A stretch of DNA of 17,676 nt from an uncultured Alistipes sp. (GCA_900769745.1 CAAGHX010000076.1:1-17676), one strand, 5' to 3'; counted from the first letter of the stretch, positions 1-6,812 are shown. Made by a program: numbers and translations. The notes: generated from the letters alone by a model not told the origin.

Positions 1-96
1 CTTTTCCAAAGGGGGGGGGGGGCAACCTACTCCAAAGTCGTAGGTTGAAAACAGTAGGCATAACCTATGATGATGTTAAACTATTAAATGTGATGT
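1..96. other. candidate oriT region upstream of mobA
   Basis: This is the leader in front of the mobilization operon. It contains a perfect 8-bp inverted repeat, CAACCTAC at 23-30 and GTAGGTTG at 40-47, around a 9-nt loop. It also has a direct repeat TCCAAAG at 5-11 and 31-37, and a smaller TAGG/CCTA inverted pair at 55-67. Relaxases of this type nick next to an inverted repeat, and in many mobilizable Bacteroides elements the oriT lies just upstream of the mob genes, so oriT is the natural reading. No nic site can be fixed from sequence alone. I see no TAnnTTTG promoter here, so the mob promoter may lie off the left edge. Confidence 0.5.
11..22. repeat. 12-G homopolymer tract
   Basis: Twelve consecutive G residues sit immediately before the CAACCTAC arm of the candidate oriT hairpin. 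Such a tract is prone to length change during replication and to sequencing error. It lies in noncoding DNA about 75 bp before the mobA start, so length changes would affect oriT geometry or transcription, not a reading frame. Confidence 0.85.
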
Positions 97-516
97 ATGG
101 GGACAAAGACGATAAAACAACGAAAAGGTGGACGACCTCAGAAGAATGATATAGCATCACACTGTGTTATGGTGCGCTTTAACGATGTGGAATATGCTCG
201 TTTCCTAGCTCTCTATGAACAATCAGGAGTACCTGCGAAGGCTACATTTATCAAGGCTAGAGTGTTTGATGAGTCTTTTAGAGTAGTTAAAACAGACCGT
301 GGAACACTTGAATATGTGGCTAAACTATCAACTTTTCACTCTCAATTTAGAGCCGTGGGAACGAACTATAATCAAGTAGTGAAAGAACTGCACTCGCATT
401 TTAGTGAGCGTAGAGCACTATCTATGCTGTATAAATTAGAGAAGCAAACAATGCAACTGGCGGCCATTGGAGAGCAAATTGTAGCACTAAGCAAGGAGTT
501 TCAGCAACGATGGTAG
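97..516 (+). CDS. mobA: MobA-type relaxosome accessory protein
   Basis: This 139-aa basic protein is the first gene of the mob operon. Its expected role is to bind oriT DNA and help the relaxase form the relaxosome in the cytoplasm. The N-terminus is rich in Lys/Arg (RKGGRPQK, residues about 9-16). It is followed by a short strand plus helices (VMVRFNDVEYARFLALYEQ onward) that look like a ribbon-helix-helix DNA-binding fold, and then a helical C-terminal half. Size, fold and position directly before a relaxase match the small mobilization proteins called MobA in Bacteroides conjugative transposons and MobC/BmgB elsewhere. The ATG at 97 is used because the in-frame ATG at 88 is followed at once by TGA. 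Its last codons overlap mobB, which suggests translational coupling. The family call rests on context and sequence character; no search was run. Confidence 0.8.
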   Translation: MGTKTIKQRKGGRPQKNDIASHCVMVRFNDVEYARFLALYEQSGVPAKATFIKARVFDESFRVVKTDRGTLEYVAKLSTFHSQFRAVGTNYNQVVKELHSHFSERRALSMLYKLEKQTMQLAAIGEQIVALSKEFQQRW

Positions 517-1601
517 CCCAGATATCAACATCAGCAAATATATATGGTGCATTGAAATATAACCTTAAAAAGGTTGATGAAGGAAAGGCTTCGGTATTAG
601 CAACCAACCTACTTAGAGAACCTACGTCTGGCACATACTCTGTAGTAGATGTAGCAGAGGATATGCAACGATGGGTATCCCCGCAGTGTCGCATAGAGAA
701 ACCGTATATACACATATCTCTGAACCCAAACCCTAAAGATACCATTTCTGATGATACACTTATAGATATCGCCAATAAGTATATGGAACATATGGGTTGG
801 GGAGAACAGCCGTACATCATATTTAAGCACACAGATATTGAACGAGCGCATATCCATATCGTGTCGTTACAGGTTACACCCGATGGTCGTAAGATAAACG
901 ACAGCCATCGTAATCGCCGTAGCGTGGCTATCACAGAGCAACTCGAACTAGAGTATGGTCTGCATCCCGCACGACAGCAAAAATCCTCAGTTAAATGGAC
1001 ACCTAATGCCGTTGATTACACACTAGGGGATGTAAAGGCTCAGATAGCTTCGATAGTAAAACCTCTGGCGAAGTACAAGTTTCAGAGCATAGGAGAATTT
1101 AGATCTATGCTTGCGTTATACAATGTTGGTATTGAAGAGGTGCGAGGAACGCATAATGATAAGCTATACAGAGGTCTTGTATATACAACCCTGATGGATA
1201 ATGGAGAGAAAGCACCCGTATCGCCGATAAAAGCGTCTCTGATATCTCGCAAAGTGGGTATTGAGGCTTTGGAGAGTCATATGCAGCGCAGCCACGACGC
1301 CATAGCCTCCAAGCGAGAGATGATACGCAAGCGTATAGATAAAGCACTCCTATCGATGACGGACGAAGAGTCATTGCGGGAATCGTTGCGACAAGAGAAT
1401 ATAGAACTATACCTTAAACGCAATGCTGAGGGGAGAATAGTAGGAGTAACATTCATTGACAACCTATCTCGTTGTGTTGTGAATGGCTCTCGACTAGGTA
1501 AAGCGTATTCGGCAAATGCCTTTGAGACGAGGTTAAAGGATGGTAATATAAATATCACACAGTCTAATAAGCAGTCGAAAAATAAGACACTAAAACTATA
1601 A
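510..1601 (+). CDS. mobB: MobB-type relaxase (mobilization nuclease)
   Basis: This 363-aa protein should nick one strand at oriT, stay covalently bound to the 5' end through a tyrosine, and be carried into the recipient. The clearest evidence is the three-histidine metal-binding motif HTDIERAHIHI (H107, H114, H116), typical of MOB-P/relaxase family (PF03432-like) proteins. Tyr12 and Tyr17 near the N-terminus, the latter in an LKYNLKKVDEGKA stretch, are candidate nicking residues. The relaxase domain covers about residues 1-160. The rest is a charged helical region (about 265-300 are strongly basic/acidic) and a Lys-rich tail. The ATG at 510 overlaps the mobA stop codon, and AAGGAGTT just upstream resembles a ribosome binding site. 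It lies 17 nt before mobC, consistent with one operon. Length and motifs look intact. Confidence 0.88.
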   Translation: MVAQISTSANIYGALKYNLKKVDEGKASVLATNLLREPTSGTYSVVDVAEDMQRWVSPQCRIEKPYIHISLNPNPKDTISDDTLIDIANKYMEHMGWGEQPYIIFKHTDIERAHIHIVSLQVTPDGRKINDSHRNRRSVAITEQLELEYGLHPARQQKSSVKWTPNAVDYTLGDVKAQIASIVKPLAKYKFQSIGEFRSMLALYNVGIEEVRGTHNDKLYRGLVYTTLMDNGEKAPVSPIKASLISRKVGIEALESHMQRSHDAIASKREMIRKRIDKALLSMTDEESLRESLRQENIELYLKRNAEGRIVGVTFIDNLSRCVVNGSRLGKAYSANAFETRLKDGNINITQSNKQSKNKTLKL

Positions 1602-1618
1602 CTTAAATTTTATAAACT

Positions 1619-3619
1619 ATGCACCAGGAAGATGATCTTCGCGCCTTAGCCAAAGTAATGGACTTTATGCGCGCAATAAGTATTTTATTTGTTATTATAA
1701 ACATATACTGGTTTTGCTATGCTCAATTTCGCGAATGGAATATGACCCTAGAGATAGTTGATAGAATACTACTTAACTTTAATCGCTCAACTAACTTATT
1801 TAGTAACATCCTATGGACAAAGCTTTTTGCAGTCTTATTCCTTGCGTTATCCTGTTTGGGAACAAAAGGTATCAAAGAGGAGAAGATAACTTGGAGAAAG
1901 ATAGTTATTGCTCATAGTGTAGGGTGTCTACTATTTTTCTTTAATGGGTGGCTACTTGAATCAGTATTATCATTAATGCTTAGCGTCTCGCTGTATATTT
2001 TGACGATGACTATAGGTTATCTATGTATGCTGGCGGGAGGCGTATGGATGTCACGCCTACTGAAAAGCAACCTTATGGAGGATGTGTTTAATGTAGAGAA
2101 CGAGTCCTTTCAACAGGAGACACGCCTCATAGAGAACGAGTATTCTATAAACCTGCCAACAAGATTCTATTTCCAGAAACGATGGAATGATGGCTGGATA
2201 AATGTAGTAAACCCATTTCGAGCATCTATCGTGTTGGGTACGCCAGGCTCGGGTAAGTCTTTTGCAGTAGTAAACCAATACATCAAGCAGCAGATAGAGA
2301 AGGGATATGCTATGTACATATATGATTTTAAATTTCCAGACCTATCCGAGATAGCATACAACCACCTGTTAACACATCGCTCAGGATATAAGAAGGTGCC
2401 GGCGTTTTATGTGATAAACTTTGATGACCCCAAGCATTCGCATCGTTGTAATCCTCTAAATCCAAAGTTTTTGAATGATATTAGCGATGCTTATGAGAGT
2501 GCGTATGTGATAATGCTGAATCTGAATCGCACTTGGGTGCAGAAGCAGGGAGACTTCTTCGTGGAGTCGCCAATAATCCTATTGGCGGCGATAATATGGT
2601 ATCTACGCATATACAAAGATGGCAAGTATTGTACATTCCCGCACGCCATAGAGTTTCTAAATAAACGCTATGAGGAGATATTTCCCATCCTTACCTCATA
2701 TCCCGAGTTGGAAAATTACCTATCGCCATTTATGGATGCGTGGAAATCTGGAGCACAAGACCAATTACAAGGTCAGATAGCTTCAGCTAAAATACCACTC
2801 TCACGAATGATATCACCACAACTCTATTGGGTGATGTCTGGAGATGAGTTCTCACTAGATATAAATAATCCCGAAGAGCCCAAAGTATTGGTGGTAGGAA
2901 ACAACCCCGACCGTCAAAACATATATGGAGCAGCACTAGGTTTGTATAATTCCCGAATCGTAAAGCTGATAAATAAAAAGGGACAACTGAAATCTAGTGT
3001 GGTGATAGATGAGTTGCCGACAATATACTTCAAGGGGCTTGATAACCTTATAGCAACAGCACGAAGCAATAAGGTCGCAGTATTGCTCGGTTTTCAGGAT
3101 TTCTCGCAACTAAAACGCGACTATGGCGATAAAGAGGCTGCCGTGGTAATGAACACCGTAGGTAATATCTTCTCGGGACAAGTGGTTGGAGAGACGGCAA
3201 AAACTCTATCAGAGAGATTTGGTAAGGTGTTGCAGAAAAGGCAGAGTATGACGATAAATAGCAACGACAAATCAACTTCTATATCTACGCAGATGGACTC
3301 TTTAATACCGCAGTCTAAAATTTCAACCTTATCGCAAGGTATGTTCGTAGGGGCTGTAGCCGATAACTTTGATGAGCGCATAGAACAGAAAATATTTCAC
3401 GCCGAGATAGTTGTTGATGTGCAGAAGGTGCAAAATGAATCAGCCAGATACAAAAGAATACCCCTCATAGCCAACTTTGTGGATGATGAGGGGCAAGACC
3501 GTATGAGAGAGATTGTTCAAGAGAATTATGAATGTATAAAATCTGAAACAACTCAAATCGTTAACGACGAGATTGAACGAATAAAAAGGGATCCTATATT
3601 ATGTAAGTTGTTTGGTTGA
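1619..3619 (+). CDS. mobC: MobC/TraG-type conjugative coupling ATPase
   Basis: This 666-aa inner-membrane ATPase is of the VirD4/TraG coupling family. It would bring the relaxosome to the mating channel and pump DNA. The N-terminal ~145 residues hold about four membrane segments (roughly 20-36, 65-81, 95-113 and 115-144). The cytoplasmic part has a Walker A motif GTPGSGKS (207-214, K213) and a Walker B VVIDELP with D464 and E465. A later stretch, LLGFQDFSQLKRDYG, matches the conserved glutamine-bearing motif of this family. In Bacteroides elements such as CTn341 and CTnDOT the third mob gene encodes this coupling protein, so mobC is used in that sense. The gene looks full length. No tra genes follow it; the next genes are unrelated cargo-like genes, so the mating pore must come from elsewhere on the element or from a helper. 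Confidence 0.9.
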   Translation: MHQEDDLRALAKVMDFMRAISILFVIINIYWFCYAQFREWNMTLEIVDRILLNFNRSTNLFSNILWTKLFAVLFLALSCLGTKGIKEEKITWRKIVIAHSVGCLLFFFNGWLLESVLSLMLSVSLYILTMTIGYLCMLAGGVWMSRLLKSNLMEDVFNVENESFQQETRLIENEYSINLPTRFYFQKRWNDGWINVVNPFRASIVLGTPGSGKSFAVVNQYIKQQIEKGYAMYIYDFKFPDLSEIAYNHLLTHRSGYKKVPAFYVINFDDPKHSHRCNPLNPKFLNDISDAYESAYVIMLNLNRTWVQKQGDFFVESPIILLAAIIWYLRIYKDGKYCTFPHAIEFLNKRYEEIFPILTSYPELENYLSPFMDAWKSGAQDQLQGQIASAKIPLSRMISPQLYWVMSGDEFSLDINNPEEPKVLVVGNNPDRQNIYGAALGLYNSRIVKLINKKGQLKSSVVIDELPTIYFKGLDNLIATARSNKVAVLLGFQDFSQLKRDYGDKEAAVVMNTVGNIFSGQVVGETAKTLSERFGKVLQKRQSMTINSNDKSTSISTQMDSLIPQSKISTLSQGMFVGAVADNFDERIEQKIFHAEIVVDVQKVQNESARYKRIPLIANFVDDEGQDRMREIVQENYECIKSETTQIVNDEIERIKRDPILCKLFG

Positions 3620-3630
3620 TAAATAACTTG

Positions 3631-3644
3631 GCATTACATAATGC
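3631..3644. repeat. perfect inverted repeat after mobC
   Basis: GCATTA-CA-TAATGC is a perfect 6-bp inverted repeat with a 2-bp spacer, 12 bp after the mobC stop. It has no T-run after it, so it is unlikely to be a terminator. An operator or a chance AT-rich palindrome are both possible. Confidence 0.35.
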
Positions 3645-3783
3645 ATACAACATAGTCATTATTGTTGGTGATTTGAGTGCAAAAATAGGCTTGTTATATA
3701 ATGTTTAGAAAATATTTTTTTTGCTATCTGATTATCAGCGTGTTACAAAACGATTATTATATATAATTAAATAATATTATTCG

Positions 3784-3791
3784 TAAGTTTG
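3784..3791 (+). promoter_or_regulatory. Bacteroidetes -7 element of NVEALS gene A
   Basis: TAAGTTTG fits the -7 consensus TAnnTTTG and lies 54 bp before the peptide start codon. No clear TTTG -33 element is seen about 20 nt upstream, where the sequence is only A+T, so an activator or other sigma factor may be involved. The matching site in copy B is TAACTTTG. Confidence 0.6.
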
Positions 3792-3802
3792 TAAGTGGAT
3801 AG

Positions 3803-3817
3803 TCGGGAAAATCCCGA
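3803..3817 (+). promoter_or_regulatory. conserved 5'-UTR hairpin, copy A
   Basis: TCGGGA-AAA-TCCCGA forms a perfect 6-bp stem with a 3-nt loop, followed by TTTGATT. It starts about 12 nt after the -7 element, so it would lie at the very 5' end of the mRNA. The identical hairpin is present at 5989-6003. A role in mRNA stabilisation, attenuation or protein binding is possible. Confidence 0.6.
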
Positions 3818-3845
3818 TTTGATTAAACTTAAATTTATTAAAGTT

Positions 3846-4172
3846 ATGAGAAGAAAAATTTTCTTTGCGTGCGCTGCACTTGTTGTGTCAGTCACCGCAG
3901 TGGTAGGTGTTAAGGCTTACAACTATTATTCAATGCCAGAGTTGATGCGTGCGAATTTGGAGGCTTTGAGTAGTTCAGAAAGTAATGTTTTTACTGAAAA
4001 ATATGACTCTAGGTGGGTATATTACAAATTTGGTTCGAAACCCGTAACATATCCGAGTGGAGATCAAGAAGGTTACGCATATATTCATTGTTGTATTTAT
4101 ACAGGGAGTGAAATGGATGGCTGTAGATTCTCTAATGAAGATCAATTGTGTGAAAGAGCACGTAATGAATAG
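3846..4172 (+). CDS. NVEALS-family small secreted peptide precursor
   Basis: This 108-aa protein starts MRRKIFFACAALVVS, a positively charged, hydrophobic N-terminal segment (about residues 2-24), followed by the motif ANLEALS at 36-42. That motif and layout match the Bacteroidales NVEALS family (PF14055-like), small exported proteins of unknown function. The region after the motif is soluble and has four cysteines (C82, C83, C93, C102), likely paired in disulfides outside the cytoplasm. The ATG at 3846 is preferred over an in-frame GTG at 3795, because that GTG sits at or before the expected transcription start. Gene A is 26 bp upstream of a beta-propeller lipoprotein, a neighbourhood I know as common for this family. 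The leader and upstream region are duplicated at 5864-6114, but the Cys-containing tail is not. The mature activity is unknown. Confidence 0.82.
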   Translation: MRRKIFFACAALVVSVTAVVGVKAYNYYSMPELMRANLEALSSSESNVFTEKYDSRWVYYKFGSKPVTYPSGDQEGYAYIHCCIYTGSEMDGCRFSNEDQLCERARNE

Positions 4173-4198
4173 TAATCTTTTAAAATGTATTGTGGAAG

Positions 4199-5305
4199 AT
4201 GAGAAAAATATTGAATATTATTTTACCGATAATGTTTATAAGTTGTGGAATGAATGAATGCATGGAACTCACATATACAAAAGTGATAGATGCAAAATTC
4301 GAGACCAACAGCACCAATGTAATAAAATTATCGGATGTAGTTGATTCGATTCAGTATATTGAGATTGAAGCATCACAAGTGCCAATTGGGGATATCAAAA
4401 ATATTCGATATTGTAATAATTTGTATTATTTGCATGATGTCTCTACTCATTCTGTCCATATTGTGGACCCTTATGGCAAAATAGTTAACTCATTTTGCCG
4501 TAAGGGTCGTGCTTACAATGAATATATATCTATGCATCAGATGGATGTCCACCCTCTATCTGGTGAGATTCATATCTATGATATAATATCGCATTGCATA
4601 TTAGTGTATAATACGACTGGAGATTTTTTACGCCGTGTTGATATTGGTAAGGATGTTGCTCGCGATTTTGCAGTACTCGACAATGGAGATTATCTGTTTT
4701 ATACTCCAGATTATATCCAAGAAAGGCATCGTGGCGTATGGCAAACCAATTACAAAGGCGAGTTCAAAAGACAAGTGATAGATATTGATGAAAACTACAA
4801 ATATGGAATTTTATATCCAAAATATTTTCATCATATTGGCGAAGGTGTCGTTGGCTTGATGGGAGGTGAAGATTATGATAGAGTTTATCATATCACAGTG
4901 GACAGCCTATTTGTCCCATATAAATTCAATGTTGACATCACTATACCAAAAGATGTTCGCGAAAACGAAATTACAGATGTTCCCAAACTTATAGGGCGTG
5001 CATACACTAAACTCGATTATTGTGAGAATGCAGATTGGATGATAGCAACAATCAGTAACTTTGAAAAACAGATTATGACCTATTATGACAAGCATAAAGA
5101 GCAATCATATCTTGTTTCTAACGCCGACAATATTCAGGAGGATGTTGAAGTATATGGTAAATTTGAATTTTGCCATAATGATAGATTTATGAAAATTCTC
5201 GATCCGGCAGTAGTGCTCGAATATGAATATATATCAAAGCGATTTCCAAAGATAACAGAAGATTCTAATCCGATAATTATTGTATCACATACTAAAACTA
5301 ATTAA
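4199..5305 (+). CDS. six-bladed beta-propeller lipoprotein
   Basis: This 368-aa protein begins MRKILNIILPIMFISC, a lipoprotein signal with lipobox FISC and lipidated C16, so it should sit in the outer or inner membrane facing the periplasm or the surface. The body is built of short repeated strands typical of beta-propellers, for example VHIVDPYGKIV and ILVYNTTGDFLRRVDIG, with a GRAYNEY stretch in the place where the family usually has G-x-G-P-G-E-Y. This matches the BF3164/DUF5128-like six-bladed beta-propeller lipoproteins of Bacteroidales, whose ligands are not established. An in-frame TTG at 4190 exists, but the ATG at 4199 gives the clean signal peptide. It lies 26 bp after the NVEALS peptide gene and 2 bp before the next lipoprotein gene, consistent with one transcript. 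Binding or processing of the peptide is a guess from context. Confidence 0.78.
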   Translation: MRKILNIILPIMFISCGMNECMELTYTKVIDAKFETNSTNVIKLSDVVDSIQYIEIEASQVPIGDIKNIRYCNNLYYLHDVSTHSVHIVDPYGKIVNSFCRKGRAYNEYISMHQMDVHPLSGEIHIYDIISHCILVYNTTGDFLRRVDIGKDVARDFAVLDNGDYLFYTPDYIQERHRGVWQTNYKGEFKRQVIDIDENYKYGILYPKYFHHIGEGVVGLMGGEDYDRVYHITVDSLFVPYKFNVDITIPKDVRENEITDVPKLIGRAYTKLDYCENADWMIATISNFEKQIMTYYDKHKEQSYLVSNADNIQEDVEVYGKFEFCHNDRFMKILDPAVVLEYEYISKRFPKITEDSNPIIIVSHTKTN

Positions 5306-5307
5306 TT

Positions 5308-5724
5308 ATGAAAAGATTGCCAATTACAATTCTGATGATTTCAGCGACATTTTCATTTGTGGCGTGCACACAATCTCCTCGCTTGGTAGATGGTGAGTAC
5401 ACGGTAATGGGTGTTAGATTCAATCCTTCGTTCAAGGACAAAGCGATGGCTAAAAAAATTAATGCAAGTATGCCTAATATTACTATTGAAGGTAATAAGT
5501 TTAAGGTCTCTAATGATTTTCCTTGCCCATATTTTGTTGATTCAGAGTACGATTACAAACTTTCAAAAGATAGCACTAAATTAAAATTAAAAGGCAAAAA
5601 TTCTAAACTGGAGATGAAGATTGAGATTGGGCCTTCCAATACTTTGTCTAAACAGCAGAGCTATACGCTGTTTATTGATAATGAATATCTGCAAAATATC
5701 CATATTATAGAAGAGAAGAGATAA
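5308..5724 (+). CDS. small lipoprotein of unknown function
   Basis: This 138-aa protein has an N-terminal lipoprotein signal (MKRLPITILMISATFSFVAC, lipobox FVAC, C20). The mature part is short, beta-rich and Lys-rich: it opens DGEYTVMGVRF, alternates strands and turns, and holds one other cysteine in the NDFPCPYF stretch. This could be a small lipocalin-like or other beta-barrel/sandwich domain, but I do not recognise a family. It starts 2 bp after the propeller stop codon, so both are almost surely co-translated from the same mRNA. Its role is inferred only from the neighbours: an accessory envelope protein of the peptide/propeller unit. Confidence 0.75.
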   Translation: MKRLPITILMISATFSFVACTQSPRLVDGEYTVMGVRFNPSFKDKAMAKKINASMPNITIEGNKFKVSNDFPCPYFVDSEYDYKLSKDSTKLKLKGKNSKLEMKIEIGPSNTLSKQQSYTLFIDNEYLQNIHIIEEKR

Positions 5725-5799
5725 ACTGTATAAATATCGTTATAATTTTATATAATCACCTTGGCAATTGCATTATAAAAAATGAATTAAAAATGTGTG

Positions 5800-5859
5800 G
5801 GAATACAATATTCCTCATAGGAAGTTAAAAACTACCTAAAAGAGGATCATAATTATGAT
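5800..5859. promoter_or_regulatory. two palindromes between the two NVEALS units
   Basis: The 139-bp gap before copy B holds GGAATA-CAA-TATTCC (5800-5814) and the perfect 14-bp palindrome ATCATAATTATGAT (5846-5859), the latter 4 bp before the start of cassette copy B. They are not found before copy A. They may be operator sites, or a junction mark of the duplication. No T-run follows either one. Confidence 0.35.
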
Positions 5860-5969
5860 GTAGGTGCAAAAATAGGCTTGTTATATAATGTTTAGAAAAT
5901 ATTTTTTTTGCTATTTGACTATCAATGTGTTACAAGCGATCATTATATATAATTAAATAACATTATTCG

Positions 5970-5977
5970 TAACTTTG
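5970..5977 (+). promoter_or_regulatory. Bacteroidetes -7 element of NVEALS gene B
   Basis: TAACTTTG fits TAnnTTTG and stands at the same place as TAAGTTTG in copy A, 54 bp before the start codon. Again no clear -33 TTTG is visible. Confidence 0.6.
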
Positions 5978-5988
5978 TAAGTGAAGAG

Positions 5989-6003
5989 TCGGGAAAATCC
6001 CGA
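5989..6003 (+). promoter_or_regulatory. conserved 5'-UTR hairpin, copy B
   Basis: TCGGGA-AAA-TCCCGA, identical to the copy A hairpin and inside the 49-bp block with no changes. Perfect conservation here, with divergence just upstream, suggests a functional RNA or DNA element. Confidence 0.6.
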
Positions 6004-6031
6004 TTTGATTAAACTTAAATTTATTAAAGTT

Positions 6032-6166
6032 ATGAAAAGAAAGATTTTTATGGCGTGCGCAGCACTTGTTGTGTCAGCCGCAGCAGTAGTAGGAGTTAAG
6101 GCTTACAATTATTCACAGAAGTATGACCTTGTTTTGGCTAATATTGAGGCATTAAGCAAAGGTTAA
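6032..6166 (+). CDS. truncated NVEALS peptide (leader only)
   Basis: A 44-aa product that is nearly the same as the first 27 residues of gene A (MKRKIFMACAALVVS, then AAAVVGVKAYNY), diverges, and regains the family motif as ANIEALS at 36-42. It then stops after Lys-Gly. There is no Cys-containing mature part, and the 56 bp after the stop do not resemble one. Either this is the remnant of a full gene whose tail was lost, or it is a short leader-like peptide in its own right. The motif sits at exactly the same residue numbers as in gene A, which argues that the reading frame has been kept. The GTG at 5981 is rejected as a start for the same reason as in copy A. Next gene begins 56 bp downstream. 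Confidence 0.65.
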   Translation: MKRKIFMACAALVVSAAAVVGVKAYNYSQKYDLVLANIEALSKG

Positions 6167-6222
6167 TTTATAGTTTTACAGAAATTATATATGATTAAAG
6201 ACCTGCAATCAGAAAAATAAAT

Positions 6223-6797
6223 ATGCGTGATTTTAGGACAGTTGTTATAATGGTAGCTGTATTTTTTATTATTGGATGCCGTGGGGCTTATAAAAAGGAT
6301 GCTAATTTGGAGTTATTAATGTCTAGTCCAATACATTTACCATTGTCAGAGATGGAGAAGTTTAATAATAATAGTTTGGAAGATAATCAAGAATCGGAAT
6401 TGTACAAACTTATCCACTTTGTAGATACAAAATCTTGTTCTATATGTGAGTTAAAGTCATTGTACCAATGGGACGATTTATTGATAAAAAACAATATGGG
6501 TAAATTGGTGCAATTATGTTACATTATTGAAGCGGGTAATCATAATAGAGAAGATTTAATAAATGCTATTAATGAAACCTATTATCAAGGAGATGTATAT
6601 TTAGATTCACTTGGAGTATTCTTAAAACATAATACAAACATTCCTTCAAATCGATTATACCATACTTTCTTATTAGATAAAAAAATAATGTTGTTTTAGT
6701 GGGAAATCCTCTGAATAATACCTATGTTGAAGAATTGTTGGTTAAAACGGTAGATAATATGAATCGTAATAATGGTGTTTTTGTACCTGATAATTAA
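6223..6797 (+). pseudogene. frameshifted thioredoxin-like CxxC lipoprotein
   Basis: The first frame gives 158 aa (6223-6699) that start with a lipoprotein signal (lipobox IIGC, C19) and hold a CSIC motif (C72-x-x-C75) after a strand LIHFVD. This is the place and form of the active site in periplasmic thiol-disulfide proteins. The frame ends abruptly after TFLLDKK. In the -1 frame the sequence continues without a stop as NNVVLVGNPLNNTYVEELL and ends at TAA 6795-6797, which is what a thioredoxin-like C-terminus should look like. The switch falls on seven A at 6679-6685: one more A, or a -1 slip, restores about 191 residues. So this is a one-base indel, a sequencing error, or a slippage-expressed gene. 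It follows the leader-only peptide by 56 bp and may serve disulfide chemistry of the Cys-containing peptides, which is an inference. Confidence 0.72.
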
Positions 6798-6812
6798 TAA
6801 TGATTAAAGTTG

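Larger units (their letters stand above)
3677..3931 (+). repeat. NVEALS cassette repeat, copy A
   Basis: About 255 bp repeated at 5864-6114 in the same orientation, offset by about 2.19 kb. The first 51 bp are identical. The middle part (3728-3800) carries scattered substitutions and a 1-bp gap. A second block of 49 bp (3801-3849) is identical again and runs over the hairpin to the start codon. Similarity continues through about codon 27 of the peptide gene and then ends. The unit thus carries promoter, 5' UTR and leader coding sequence together, as expected from a recent duplication or gene conversion. Confidence 0.93.
5864..6114 (+). repeat. NVEALS cassette repeat, copy B
   Basis: Direct repeat of 3677-3931. 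Identical blocks are 5864-5914 and 5987-6035; the part between them, which includes the -7 element, has about ten substitutions and a 1-bp deletion relative to copy A. In the coding part most changes keep the amino acid or the hydrophobic character. Confidence 0.93.

Noticed and set aside
3795..3845. GTG-started 17-codon N-terminal extension of NVEALS gene A (and the same at 5981 in copy B)
   Set aside because: The GTG lies at or before the transcription start expected from the TAnnTTTG element, and the conserved in-frame sequence is explained by the identical 5'-UTR block. The ATG gives a normal leader with Arg/Lys at residues 2-4.
4190..4198. TTG start three codons before the propeller ATG
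   Set aside because: The ATG at 4199 starts a standard lipoprotein signal (MRKIL...FISC); the extra residues add nothing.
4057..4257. 66-codon open frame spanning the end of NVEALS gene A and the start of the propeller gene
   Set aside because: It overlaps two better-supported genes in another frame and has no signal or family features.
6679..6686. Classical -1 programmed ribosomal frameshift heptamer
   Set aside because: The base before the A codons is T, so the P-site codon would mispair after slipping; transcriptional slippage, a mutation or a read error fit better.
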